Source: Desulfitobacterium sp038181555 (GTDB lineage: Bacteria > Bacillota > Desulfitobacteriia > Desulfitobacteriales > Desulfitobacteriaceae). Taken from it: a DNA stretch of 64,000 bases. Within the stretch, counting starts at the first letter, position 1, and each line of letters begins with the position of its first letter. This document shows, in pieces, positions 35,246 to 43,594 of the stretch. Location: NCBI RefSeq assembly GCF_038181555.1, contig NZ_JBBWUA010000001.1, forward strand, positions 1 through 64,000, written 5' to 3'. The position numbers were made by a program, and so were the translations under genes. The notes below the pieces were generated by a model. The model saw nothing but the letters and a program-made list of their open reading frames with translations, was not told where the DNA came from and ran no database searches.

Positions 35246-35647
35246 ATGGCAGGGACGTTTACACTCCGTGTCGTTTCCCCGGAAGGCAATGTGCTTAAAG
35301 AAGAAGCAGAATTTGTGGTTTTACCCGGGGAAACCGGAGAGGTTGGAATTTTGCCTAATCACGCACCCTTGATTACCGCCTTAGGGATCGGGGTCATTCG
35401 CTATACTGTCAATGGCAAAGTAGAAAAAATAGCCACCTCCGGTGGATTCGTTGAAGTATCTGACAATAAAGTAACCGTCTTAGCGGATACAGCGGAGCCT
35501 GGTGATAAAATTGATCTTGAGCGGGCCATAGCAGCCAAGGAAAGAGCAGAAAAACGCCTTGCCCAGAAAACGGATGGTATCGACTCCAAACGTGCTGAGC
35601 TTGCCCTTTTACGAGCTGTAGCCCGGATTCATGCAGCCCAGAATTAA
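35246..35647 (+). CDS. atpC: ATP synthase F1 subunit epsilon
   Basis: Inhibitory central-stalk subunit, 133 residues: an N-terminal beta-sandwich (TLRVVSPEGNVLKEEAEFVV, GEVGILPNHAPLITAL) and a C-terminal helical hairpin rich in Ala, Arg and Glu. Two bases separate it from atpD. It closes the operon and a terminator follows. Confidence 0.96.
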   Translation: MAGTFTLRVVSPEGNVLKEEAEFVVLPGETGEVGILPNHAPLITALGIGVIRYTVNGKVEKIATSGGFVEVSDNKVTVLADTAEPGDKIDLERAIAAKERAEKRLAQKTDGIDSKRAELALLRAVARIHAAQN

Positions 35648-35672
35648 GTTGCTATAATCATCAATATGAAGA

Positions 35673-35742
35673 AGAGGTTGTCTCTAAGCCAGAGTATACC
35701 CAGTTTACTCATAGCTTCGAGACAGCCTCTATTTATATATTT
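35673..35742 (+). terminator. Terminator of the atp operon
   Basis: AGAGGTTGTCTC (35673-35684) pairs with GAGACAGCCTCT (35719-35730) with one G-U, then ATTTATATATTT. Confidence 0.75.
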
Positions 35743-35860
35743 ATATAATTAATTTCCTTAGAAAAGACCGTTATCTTGGCTAGGCTTTGGCAAAACTAGA
35801 TGGTAGAAGCTAAAGTATGAATTCATACTCCGCTAGCTAAAGAAAAGGTGTGAGGAAAAA

Positions 35861-36511
35861 ATGGAGACCCACTTAAAGAGTAGGAGCAGAATCGTAGTAT
35901 TAGGAGTTATCTTTTTATGCTATACTATGTTTCAGGTTTGGTTCTTTACTCAAGTAGTAGTCGAGAGAGAATTTCGCAGTCCCAGGGAGAGCCAGAGTAG
36001 CAATCCTTTGCTTTTAAACTCAGGTCTAGTGGAGGCTCAAAAAGCTGAAGTACGAGTTACCCTCTGGTTTGAACAAGGAAGGCCGGATAGCGAATTCAAG
36101 CAGAATCTCCCCCAAGCAGGTTGGGTGTGGACGGAGTCTGATTCAGCTGCTGTAGAAGGATTACCCTACTCCCTCGCTGGTTATAGGACCATTACTTTCG
36201 CTGAGGAGCCTGAGATTTTCGCTTGGTATCAGGATATCGAGCAAGAAGTCAGACTAGTAGGTGGAATCACTTATCTCGATGAAAGAATCCCAGAAGTAAT
36301 AGATATTTCCCATTATGCCCTTGAGCAAAACATTCAACCTCGCCAATTTTCACTATCTGAGGGGACCATTTCCGTTACGGGTTGGCAAGAATCGCTTTCT
36401 TCCCCTGTCTTTGCAGGTGAAGACCGGGTGAATATTCAAATCATCAGTCAAGCCTATGAGGGGAAAGGAAGAACGGCTCTGGCTCTTCCGGTTTTATTGG
36501 AAGAATTTTAA
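35861..36511 (+). CDS. ywmB: YwmB family protein
   Basis: A 216-residue membrane-anchored or secreted protein of the YwmB family (TATA-box-binding-protein-like fold, function unknown, linked to sporulation clusters). The N-terminal hydrophobic segment IVVLGVIFLCYTMFQVWFFT is a signal anchor. The extracellular part contains alternating strands such as EAQKAEVRVTLWFEQ and WVWTESDSAAVEG. It directly precedes murA, as in Bacillus where ywmB, murAA and spoIID lie together. Sequence conservation is low, so the name rests partly on synteny. Confidence 0.75.
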   Translation: METHLKSRSRIVVLGVIFLCYTMFQVWFFTQVVVEREFRSPRESQSSNPLLLNSGLVEAQKAEVRVTLWFEQGRPDSEFKQNLPQAGWVWTESDSAAVEGLPYSLAGYRTITFAEEPEIFAWYQDIEQEVRLVGGITYLDERIPEVIDISHYALEQNIQPRQFSLSEGTISVTGWQESLSSPVFAGEDRVNIQIISQAYEGKGRTALALPVLLEEF

Positions 36512-36642
36512 AATTGCCTAAAAAGGGTGTTTAGCAGGAAATCAGGCGATTGGAAGAGAATATAAGCAAGTCGGATAGATTATTAGTGTATATATGTTGC
36601 CATGTAAAGGCAGTGATATGTAATTGGGGGTGCCTAGACACT

Positions 36643-37893
36643 TTGAACAAAATTATCGTGGCTGGCGGTAGGTCTTTGGAAGGAAAGATTACCGTGAGCG
36701 GAGCAAAAAACGCAGTATTGCCAATCATTGCTGCCAGCTTGCTGTCTCCGGAGCCTATACGCATCGACGACGCTCCACATCTCTTGGATGTGGATGTCAT
36801 GTGTCAGGTTATCGGAACATTAGGAGCTAAAGTGCGGCGCGAGGGCTCGCAGCTTTACATAGAAACACCAGAGATCACAAATATCGAAGCGCCTCATGAT
36901 TTGGTATCACGCATGAGAGCTTCTATTGTAACTATGGGGCCGGTCCTAGCAAGAACAGGCAGAGTACGGATTTCTCATCCTGGTGGGTGTGCGATTGGCT
37001 CCCGACCAATTAATTGGCATCTTAAGGGCCTAGAGGCTTTAGGGGCTGAGGTGCGAATGGATCATGGCTATCTGGATGTAAGCGCTCCCGTCTTAAAAGG
37101 AGCTCGGGTCTACTTAGATTTCCCCAGCGTGGGAGCAACAGAGAATATTATGATGGCTGCTGCCGGGGCCCAAGGGATGACCTATATTGAAAATGCAGCT
37201 CAAGAGCCAGAAATCATAGATTTAGCAAACTTTTTAAATCAGATGGGTGGTAAGGTTCGGGGTGCCGGTACCAATGTAATCCGCATCGAAGGCGTACGCG
37301 AATTCCACGGTGCAGTCCATACAGTCATACCTGATCGAATTGAAGCGGGCAGTTATCTTCTAATGGCCGCCGCCGCTGGTGGAGATATTTTTGTTCAAAA
37401 TGTCATAGCCGACCACCTCAAACCCCTCTTAGCGAAAATGGAAGAAGCAGGGGTGTACTTCCGCGTCGTAGATGATGGAATTCGTGTAGTCGGTGAAGGT
37501 GTCTATAATGCTGTCGATGTAAAAACACAAGTTCATCCTGGTTTTCCCACAGATCTGCAAGCGCCTTTTTCGGCCTTTTTAGCCCGTGCCAATGGTACAG
37601 GAGTTGTTACAGAGACCGTCTTTGAGAACCGCTTTATGCACGTAGATGAGCTTAAACGTATGGGCTCAGATATTAAGATTGAAGGACGCAGTGCGATTAT
37701 TCAAGGTATTCAGCGCCTCAATGCTGCTCCGGTAACTGCCACGGATTTGCGGGCTGGAGCCGCTCTGATCTTGGCTGCTTTAACAGCCGATGGGGAAACC
37801 GAGATTCAAGGAGTTCATCACATTGACCGTGGGTACGAGTTTATTGTAGAGAAGTTAAGTGGAATTGGTGCCCAAATCTGGCGTGAAGAATAA
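36643..37893 (+). CDS. murA: UDP-N-acetylglucosamine 1-carboxyvinyltransferase
   Basis: First committed step of peptidoglycan synthesis: transfers enolpyruvate from PEP to UDP-GlcNAc. About 416 residues. The catalytic, fosfomycin-target Cys116 lies in SHPGGCAIGSRPINWHL; GAKNAVLPIIAASLL is at the N-terminus. The TTG at 36643 gives the standard start; the frame runs 31 codons further upstream to an ATG at 36550, but that extension is Cys-rich and unlike MurA. An exceptional terminator follows. In related genomes spoIID comes next; here a reductive dehalogenase cassette intervenes. Confidence 0.96.
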   Translation: MNKIIVAGGRSLEGKITVSGAKNAVLPIIAASLLSPEPIRIDDAPHLLDVDVMCQVIGTLGAKVRREGSQLYIETPEITNIEAPHDLVSRMRASIVTMGPVLARTGRVRISHPGGCAIGSRPINWHLKGLEALGAEVRMDHGYLDVSAPVLKGARVYLDFPSVGATENIMMAAAGAQGMTYIENAAQEPEIIDLANFLNQMGGKVRGAGTNVIRIEGVREFHGAVHTVIPDRIEAGSYLLMAAAAGGDIFVQNVIADHLKPLLAKMEEAGVYFRVVDDGIRVVGEGVYNAVDVKTQVHPGFPTDLQAPFSAFLARANGTGVVTETVFENRFMHVDELKRMGSDIKIEGRSAIIQGIQRLNAAPVTATDLRAGAALILAALTADGETEIQGVHHIDRGYEFIVEKLSGIGAQIWREE

Positions 37894-37927
37894 GCCATTT
37901 TAGCATATAAAATGAAAAGCTTAAGTT

Positions 37928-37970
37928 ATGGAGCGTATCAAAAGATCTTTTGATACGCTCCATTTTATAA
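37928..37970 (+). terminator. Perfect-palindrome terminator after murA
   Basis: ATGGAGCGTATCAAAA (37928-37943) and TTTTGATACGCTCCAT (37948-37963) pair over 16 bases around GATC, followed by TTTATAA. It isolates murA from the accessory cassette. Confidence 0.85.
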
Positions 37971-37972
37971 TT

Positions 37973-37987
37973 AACTAGCTACTAGTT
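37973..37987. repeat. Short inverted repeat at the left edge of the rdh cassette
   Basis: AACTAG-CTA-CTAGTT is a perfect 15-base palindrome, with a further ACTAGT at 37996-38001. It lies in the A/T-rich leader before the kinase gene; it could be an operator or an insertion scar. Confidence 0.35.
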
Positions 37988-38132
37988 TCATAATTACTAG
38001 TGTTTGAAAAAGGTTTATTATTGAAAATGGCGAACAATTACAAAAAATTGATAACACCTAAAAGGAATAACATAACCCAATCTAACTCAATTGGAATTAG
38101 TAAATAAGCGTATATATATTGGAGTGATTATC

Positions 38133-39683
38133 TTGGAGAATATGTATCGGAGCATTGACCTTCTTAACGAAGTATCGAACCTTCTGGTTCGTTCACCGAG
38201 TTGTAGTTGTATACTCGGTGATATTTTAGAATTGATTGCTGACTTGTGGCAAGCAGACGAAATAACAGTAGCCATTAAGAACAGTCAAGGTAAGTTTATA
38301 CCTATAGTAGACGTCGTGGGAAAAAACCCTCAGTGTATGTTAAGCTCACCAATAGAAAGTTTTTCCAGTACTATGGAGGGACAAACACAAAAAACTAGCT
38401 GTAAGAAGGATAAGACGGGGTTATTGCTATCTGAAGAAGGGGATTACTGGCTTATATCGATTCCTTTGTGGGCGTCAAATAAGATTATAGGATTGCTTGG
38501 AATATTAGCTAAAAAGAAAAATATTGAACCAGAATTAGATTTAAATATATTACGGGTTATAACCAATCATATTGGTTTTTCTTTAGAGAAGGAATTCTAC
38601 AAAGAGAAAACTGATTCTATAGAGTTAAGATTCGACTCGATTTTTAATAGTATCACCGAAGGGATTATTTTAGTCCAAGATAAAGAAGTTTACTGTAATT
38701 CCAAGGCTAATGAATTATTAAAGATGAACGATTCCTACTCATACAAAAAGATTGAGGAACTATACTCTCATTTAATAAAATTAAGTAAGAATCCTTTTAA
38801 TACTGCTATATATCTGGATACTTTCCTATCAACCAATAATTACTATCACTTCACAATAGAAACGAGGGAAAACCAGTTTTTAAAATTCTCAAGGTTTAAT
38901 ATTAAGAACGCCTCCGATGAAACGATTGGGTCAGGACTATTGCTAAGCGATGTGACAGAATATAAAGAAAAGGAAAGATTTAGGGATACTTTTATATCTA
39001 TTTTGAGTCATGAGCTGAAAACGCCCTTGACCATTATCAACGGGAATGCTACTTCCTTACTTAGAGCAGATATTCGATGGGAAGAAGCTGACCGACAAGA
39101 GTTTTTAAAAGAAATTTCCGATGAGTGTCATAGGCTGAATGATATGATTGGAGAACTACTGACGATCTCCCTAATCAATACTAAAGAATATAAGGTTCAT
39201 AAGCGAGCAATGACGATTGGCAGTTTTATTGATAAAGTAGATAAGGCGATTTCTAGAGTATATTCCAAGCAAGGAGGCATTTCCTTTATCGTCCAAAACA
39301 AGGATGATGTTATTGAAATTGATGAACAAAAAGTTCAGCAAGTGATCCAGAATTTAATTGATAATGCAGTAAAGTACGGTCCGGCCCAAGTCAAGGTGAA
39401 TGGCTATGTAAAAAGAGAAGGGGACCGAGCGGTATTTAGCATAGAAGATAGTGGTCCAGGTATTTCTAAAGATGCCTTAGATAAGATTTTTCAACAGTAC
39501 TATCGAGTTAAATCGGAAAGGACCTTAGTGAATAGTGGTAGTGGATTAGGGCTAAGCATATGTAAGGGCATCGTTGAGGCTCATGGAGGGAACATATGGG
39601 CTGAAAGTACATTAGGTAGGGGAAGTACTTTTTGTTTTACACTGCCCCTAAATAAAGCTAAAGCTGGTGATTATTTTGAATAA
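38133..39683 (+). CDS. Soluble GAF/PAS-type sensor histidine kinase of the rdh locus
   Basis: About 516 residues with no transmembrane helix, so a cytoplasmic sensor. Order: a GAF-like N-terminal domain (about residues 10-155, with a Cys-rich start SCSCILG), a PAS-like domain (about 165-285, with FDSIFNSITEGIILVQDKEV), a HisKA dimerisation domain with phospho-acceptor H293 in SILSHELKTPLTI, and a HATPase domain with NLIDNAVKYGP, EDSGPGIS and GSGLGLSICKGIVEAHGG. The kinase core resembles KdpD. TTG at 38133 is chosen because GGAGTG lies eight bases upstream; ATG 38142 is an alternative. It overlaps the regulator gene. Codon use is A/T-richer than the backbone. The dehalogenation link is contextual. 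Confidence 0.88.
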   Translation: MENMYRSIDLLNEVSNLLVRSPSCSCILGDILELIADLWQADEITVAIKNSQGKFIPIVDVVGKNPQCMLSSPIESFSSTMEGQTQKTSCKKDKTGLLLSEEGDYWLISIPLWASNKIIGLLGILAKKKNIEPELDLNILRVITNHIGFSLEKEFYKEKTDSIELRFDSIFNSITEGIILVQDKEVYCNSKANELLKMNDSYSYKKIEELYSHLIKLSKNPFNTAIYLDTFLSTNNYYHFTIETRENQFLKFSRFNIKNASDETIGSGLLLSDVTEYKEKERFRDTFISILSHELKTPLTIINGNATSLLRADIRWEEADRQEFLKEISDECHRLNDMIGELLTISLINTKEYKVHKRAMTIGSFIDKVDKAISRVYSKQGGISFIVQNKDDVIEIDEQKVQQVIQNLIDNAVKYGPAQVKVNGYVKREGDRAVFSIEDSGPGISKDALDKIFQQYYRVKSERTLVNSGSGLGLSICKGIVEAHGGNIWAESTLGRGSTFCFTLPLNKAKAGDYFE

Positions 39684-40362
39684 GAAAGTACTCATCGTCG
39701 AAGATGAACAGAAAATCTTGAGATTCATGCGAGCTAACCTTGAGGCCAGTAATTATACAGTATATACAGCGGGAGATGGGGAAGATGCCTTAAGAAAGTA
39801 TGAGCAATTTTTGCCGGATATCATTCTTTTGGATATCATGCTGCCTAAAATGGAAGGCTATCAGGTACTTCGAGAAATACGTGAATTTTCGAATGTTCCA
39901 GTTATTCTCGTCTCAGCAAAGGAAAACGTTGTAGATAAGGTGAAAGGGTTGGAATTAGGAGCGGATGACTATATCGTTAAGCCCTTTGATATTACTGAAA
40001 TGCTGGCCAGGGTGAAAGCTGTCTTGAAAAGGACTATGACAGATAAACCTGATAAGAATCCGGACATAGTTATCGGCTCATTATTAATTAGCTTAGTAAC
40101 TCACACTGTTAAAGTGAATTCTAAAGAGATAAAGCTAACACCTACTGAATATAAGCTATTGGTTCTATTAGCAAAAGACAGTGGTTGTGTATTAACTCAT
40201 ACAGACTTATTAACTAAGATCTGGGGTGCTCAATATCAAGAAGAAACCCATTATCTAAGAGTTTGTATTGCGAGAATCAGACAGAAGATTAATATTCCTG
40301 AAGCACAACCTGGTTATATTCAGACAGTCCAGATGGTCGGATATATGATGGTAAAAGAGTAG
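39676..40362 (+). CDS. OmpR/KdpE-type response regulator of the rdh locus
   Basis: About 228 residues. Receiver domain with D10-E11, phospho-acceptor D53 in IILLDIMLP, and the VKPFD lysine near residue 102; then an OmpR winged-helix domain with LTPTEYKLLVLLAK and TQ-like wing QTVQMVGYMMVKE. The start overlaps the kinase end by eight bases (TTG 39676; GTG 39667 possible). The Tat-less rdhA homologue starts ten bases after its stop, so all three form one operon. Known Desulfitobacterium dehalogenase loci mostly use the CRP/FNR-type CprK, so this kind of regulator is unusual for the group and resembles Dehalococcoides loci. Targets are inferred. Confidence 0.9.
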   Translation: MNKKVLIVEDEQKILRFMRANLEASNYTVYTAGDGEDALRKYEQFLPDIILLDIMLPKMEGYQVLREIREFSNVPVILVSAKENVVDKVKGLELGADDYIVKPFDITEMLARVKAVLKRTMTDKPDKNPDIVIGSLLISLVTHTVKVNSKEIKLTPTEYKLLVLLAKDSGCVLTHTDLLTKIWGAQYQEETHYLRVCIARIRQKINIPEAQPGYIQTVQMVGYMMVKE

Positions 40363-40372
40363 GGGGAAATAT

Positions 40373-41584
40373 ATGAATATCCAGAAGCTTAATACCACAG
40401 CAGCAGAATTCTATGAAATTGATAAAAATTATGCAAGGTATAACCAAAAGAATAACATTTTCATGCGCTTATTTTGGGATGATGAAATAAAAGGGTTAGA
40501 GGAGAGAAGAAAGGAAAATTTTGAACAATACTCTAAAAGTAATAAGCCAGGATACTCGAAATTCGACAAAGCTTTTTTAGCTGGAACCAATAACTTTATG
40601 AAGGAGAAAATCGTTCAAAATCTTCATATCTGTGATCAGGAACTAAATGCTTGGAACGGTGACAAGGGCGCTAAAGAAGAAGGAATGGAAACTATTGCCT
40701 TGACAAAGGCAATAAAGAAAGCAGCTAAAATGTATGGCGCCTCTGCGGTAGGGATAGCTCAATTAGACCGTAGATGGGTGTATTCTAATTGGTATGACTT
40801 GCGAACGGGAGAAAGTTATCCTATACAGTTTTCAGATGAAGCCCCGGAATATATTGATATCCAAGACCCTACGCTTTTGGAGAATAATGTGAGGGTAATT
40901 CCAGCAAGTATGAAAACAGCGATTGTCATGTTATTCGAGATGGATTCTGAATGTTTGAAGTATTCTCCCACCTTGCTTCCCTATGCCAATGGTCGTTTCG
41001 TATACTCCGAAATGGGTTTGACTATCAATAGTCTAGCTGGATTAATCAGAGAATTAGGCTACAATGCTATACCGAGTGTAAACTGTACAGCTCTTAATAT
41101 TCCCTTGGCTATTGATGCCGGCTTAGGACAAATGGGGAGAAATGGTAAACTTATTAATCCTTATCTAGGAACCCGTATGCGAATTGCTAAGATTATTACT
41201 GATTTGCCTCTGGATTATGATCAACCCATTGATTTTGGCGTGAATGAATTCTGTGAAGCTTGCAGAAAATGTGCAAGAAAATGTCCTATTGGCGCTATCG
41301 ACTCCAATGCAAGAGTGCGTTCTGGAATAGATGAGTTGAGTAATTCAGGTTACTTACGATGGTCAATTGACCACAAGAAATGTTTTAACTATTGGAGTGA
41401 GTGTGGAACAAATTGTAATATTTGTATAACCGTTTGTTCTTACAATAGAGGATATAAATGGACGAAGAGTATCCTGAACTCAAGTAAAGAAAGTAATACT
41501 TTGATTGATAATCTACTGGAATCTCTAGATGATTGTGGACCGGATATTTTTGATCCTAAAGCAAATTTTTGGCTTAACGATTAG
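40373..41584 (+). CDS. Tat-less reductive dehalogenase homologue (RdhA-like)
   Basis: 403 residues, related to corrinoid/iron-sulfur reductive dehalogenases of the PceA type. The N-terminal FYEIDKNYARYNQKNNIF matches the beginning of mature PceA; the twin-arginine signal is simply absent, and only ten bases separate it from the previous stop. Motif CEACRKCARKCP (C294, C297, C300, C304) and the CFNYWSECGTNCNICITVCS segment (C337, C344, C348, C351, C355) would bind two [4Fe-4S] clusters. RWVYS near Tyr137 and GRNGKLINPYLGTRMRIAK resemble PceA active-site regions. Predicted cytoplasmic. It could be a dehalogenase, an electron-transfer protein or a substrate sensor for the kinase. QueG-like epoxyqueuosine reductase is less likely. 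Confidence 0.85.
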   Translation: MNIQKLNTTAAEFYEIDKNYARYNQKNNIFMRLFWDDEIKGLEERRKENFEQYSKSNKPGYSKFDKAFLAGTNNFMKEKIVQNLHICDQELNAWNGDKGAKEEGMETIALTKAIKKAAKMYGASAVGIAQLDRRWVYSNWYDLRTGESYPIQFSDEAPEYIDIQDPTLLENNVRVIPASMKTAIVMLFEMDSECLKYSPTLLPYANGRFVYSEMGLTINSLAGLIRELGYNAIPSVNCTALNIPLAIDAGLGQMGRNGKLINPYLGTRMRIAKIITDLPLDYDQPIDFGVNEFCEACRKCARKCPIGAIDSNARVRSGIDELSNSGYLRWSIDHKKCFNYWSECGTNCNICITVCSYNRGYKWTKSILNSSKESNTLIDNLLESLDDCGPDIFDPKANFWLND

Positions 41585-41593
41585 AATGTCCAG

Positions 41594-41615
41594 AATTTTT
41601 ATATAATTTTTATAT
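41594..41615 (+). promoter_or_regulatory. Tandem 11-base direct repeat, candidate regulator site
   Basis: AATTTTTATAT occurs twice without a gap (41594-41604 and 41605-41615), one helical turn apart, as for OmpR-family binding sites. It lies 128 bases before the exported rdhA start. The A/T-rich context means chance is possible. Confidence 0.4.
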
Positions 41616-41742
41616 TCTTAAGTCATTTACAGGGAAAGTTTGATTTGGTTTTGAGATACACGTTTAGGTCATTGTGATAAGCTTAACATACAAAAGGTTT
41701 GCTACTTCTTAGCAGAAATCTAAAGTATGGGAGGCAGAATTT

Positions 41743-43149
41743 ATGCCGGGGCAATTAACACGCAGACAATTGTTAAAAGCGATTGGATTTGCCGGAGCAA
41801 GCTTGACTTTGGCATCAACAGGTATCTTAGGCGCACCTGGAGTAACTAATGCTGCTGAAGCAACTGCAAAAGCACAAGAAAATGCTAAACGTTACTGGTG
41901 GGTAAAAAATGTTGATAAGCCGACTACTGAAATTGATTGGCAGCAGATGCAACGTTTTCGTGAATGGCAGACAACCAGAGGGAGTCTCGCCAAATACCGT
42001 GGTGAAGAATTCAATAAAAAGATGAATCAACTGCAAAAGGATAATCTGCTTAAGTTCGAAAAGGAAGGTGTACCTGGTTACACTACTAAAGATATGGCCT
42101 TAAAAGAGGCAGTGGGATTTGGACAACCAAAGATACAATTTATGGGCCCACAAACGGCTTCAACACCTGAAGAACGAGGAGTAGCTCGGTACGAAGGTAC
42201 CCCAGAGGAAAATGCAAAGATAGTTACGGCAGCTCTCCGGCATATGGGAGCTGCAACAGTGGGCTTTGTTGAGTTAGAGACTGATACGACTCGAAAATTA
42301 ATTTATGCTGAAGAACCAGCACCGAGTAAGAAGCCTATTGTCTTTGAAAACATTGAAGTAGGTTACGAAGACGAAAAAAAGCTAGTTATTCCTGAAAAAG
42401 CACGCTACACTATTGTTTTTACTGTTCAGATGTCCACTGAACTTATGAAGTATGGACCAACTGTACTCGGATCTCAGACAACTACTTTGAGCTATACTCG
42501 TTTGTACACTATTTATGCACAGCTCCATCAATTTATTAGAGCTCTAGGCTACAATTCCTACGGTGCTACTGCCATAAATGGTTTTGGAATTGGCCCGGCC
42601 TTGGCTGTCATGGCGGGTCTTGGGGAATTGTCGAGATTGAATCGAATTATTACTCCAGAATACGGACCCATGGTAAGAATTGCTGCACTCACGACGGATT
42701 TACCACTTGCCCCAACCAAGCCCATTAACTTCGGTGTTATGGATTTCTGTAAGGATTGTAAGACTTGTGCTGAGATGTGCCCATCGAAGGCTTTGAGTAT
42801 GGATAGAGATCCTTCATGGGAAATTAAGGGAGAGTGGAACAGTCCAGGGCATAGAGCATATTTTGAAGACTCAGTGGCATGCAGAAATTACTGGAATCAA
42901 TGTGGCACGAACTGCGGAATTTGTTTCTCCGTCTGTCCTTATGCAGTAGATGATGAAGCAAGCTTGCACAGGATTGTTAAAGGAACCATTGCCAGTACGA
43001 CCATGTTCAATTCAGTACTTGTTTCTGCCGATCGCATGGCTTTCCCTGCACAGCCGGAACAACCGCTTAAGAACCCTGAAGATTGGTGGAAGGATATGAA
43101 CTTAGCCGAGATGGGTATTGATACAAGAAGAGGCGGTCGTAGAATCTAG
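41743..43149 (+). CDS. rdhA: Tat-exported reductive dehalogenase catalytic subunit
   Basis: 468 residues. The N-terminal TRRQLLKAIGFAGASLTLAS (R7-R8) is a twin-arginine signal, with a likely cut near NAAEA. The mature start RYWWVKNVDKPTTEIDW resembles Dehalococcoides RdhA proteins. The corrinoid-binding core includes GLGELSRLNRIITPEYGPMV. The C-terminus has CKDCKTCAEMCP (C336, C339, C342, C346) and CRNYWNQCGTNCGICFSVCP (C380 to C398), the two [4Fe-4S] sites. It would face the outside of the membrane, reducing an organohalide by taking electrons from the quinone pool. RdhB follows. The halogenated substrate cannot be predicted. GGGAGG precedes the ATG. Confidence 0.93.
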   Translation: MPGQLTRRQLLKAIGFAGASLTLASTGILGAPGVTNAAEATAKAQENAKRYWWVKNVDKPTTEIDWQQMQRFREWQTTRGSLAKYRGEEFNKKMNQLQKDNLLKFEKEGVPGYTTKDMALKEAVGFGQPKIQFMGPQTASTPEERGVARYEGTPEENAKIVTAALRHMGAATVGFVELETDTTRKLIYAEEPAPSKKPIVFENIEVGYEDEKKLVIPEKARYTIVFTVQMSTELMKYGPTVLGSQTTTLSYTRLYTIYAQLHQFIRALGYNSYGATAINGFGIGPALAVMAGLGELSRLNRIITPEYGPMVRIAALTTDLPLAPTKPINFGVMDFCKDCKTCAEMCPSKALSMDRDPSWEIKGEWNSPGHRAYFEDSVACRNYWNQCGTNCGICFSVCPYAVDDEASLHRIVKGTIASTTMFNSVLVSADRMAFPAQPEQPLKNPEDWWKDMNLAEMGIDTRRGGRRI

Positions 43150-43180
43150 TATAAAGTATACAATTGATGGGGGTGAAGTT

Positions 43181-43486
43181 ATGCTTTGGCTATTCCTAGG
43201 CATTATCATCGGATTTGGATTAGGCGTAGTACTTACACAGGTTAGAGCCGGACGATTTGATGTGAAGTGGTATCAATGGGTTCTTGCAGTAATATCTGTA
43301 GTTATGTTGCTACTCACTATAGAAAACTACTTAGGATTAAAGATGGAAATCGAATCCAGTGCGGCTAATTTTGTTTTGTGGGCTATGGGGTTACCTGCAG
43401 TTGTCTTAGGGGCACTCATTTGGATTATTCCCATGGTTGCAAAGAAAAGGAAAGCTGCTTCAGGTGGGCAAAACGTATCAGCTTAA
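43181..43486 (+). CDS. rdhB: Reductive dehalogenase membrane anchor
   Basis: 101 residues with three predicted membrane helices (about 1-20, 32-52 and 67-87), the size and shape of RdhB anchors. The second helix is followed by ENYLGLKMEIESS; Glu residues in this area are common in the family. The ATG at 43181 follows GGGGGTGAAG; the longer in-frame start at 43118 would overlap rdhA. It starts 31 bases after rdhA and is thus in the same operon. Binds the exported RdhA to the membrane. Confidence 0.88.
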   Translation: MLWLFLGIIIGFGLGVVLTQVRAGRFDVKWYQWVLAVISVVMLLLTIENYLGLKMEIESSAANFVLWAMGLPAVVLGALIWIIPMVAKKRKAASGGQNVSA

Positions 43487-43530
43487 GGTGTGCCATTAAA
43501 ACTTCTTATTAGCATAGAGATTATCAAGAG

Positions 43531-43556
43531 CGAGGGTTGAATTTTTTTAACCCTCG
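43531..43556 (+). terminator. Hairpin between rdhB and the napG-like gene
   Basis: CGAGGGTT (43531-43538) pairs with AACCCTCG (43549-43556) around a T-rich loop. No U run follows, so partial termination or mRNA processing is as likely as full termination. Confidence 0.4.
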
Positions 43557-43594
43557 TTAACTTATATAGATGATGACTGGTTTTGGAGGGACTC

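Noticed and set aside
28563..35647. Sodium-type ATP synthase
   Set aside because: Subunit c has Ala after the essential Glu and Asn in place of the Gln ligand, so Na+ coordination looks incomplete.
37973..38001. Attachment site of an integrative element
   Set aside because: ACTAGT palindromes occur only at the left edge; no matching direct repeat at the right edge and no integrase in the cassette.
40373..41584. Epoxyqueuosine reductase QueG
   Set aside because: QueG is also a cytoplasmic corrinoid/Fe-S protein, but the RWVYS and GRNG...RMRIAK regions and the C-x6-C-x3-C-x2-C-x3-C spacing fit PceA-type RdhA better, and the neighbours are rdh genes.
41585..41742. CprK dehalobox (TTAAT-N4-ATTAA) or cobalamin riboswitch before rdhA
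   Set aside because: Neither pattern is present; only A/T-rich sequence with an 11-base direct repeat was found. The leader before the kinase gene also lacks both.
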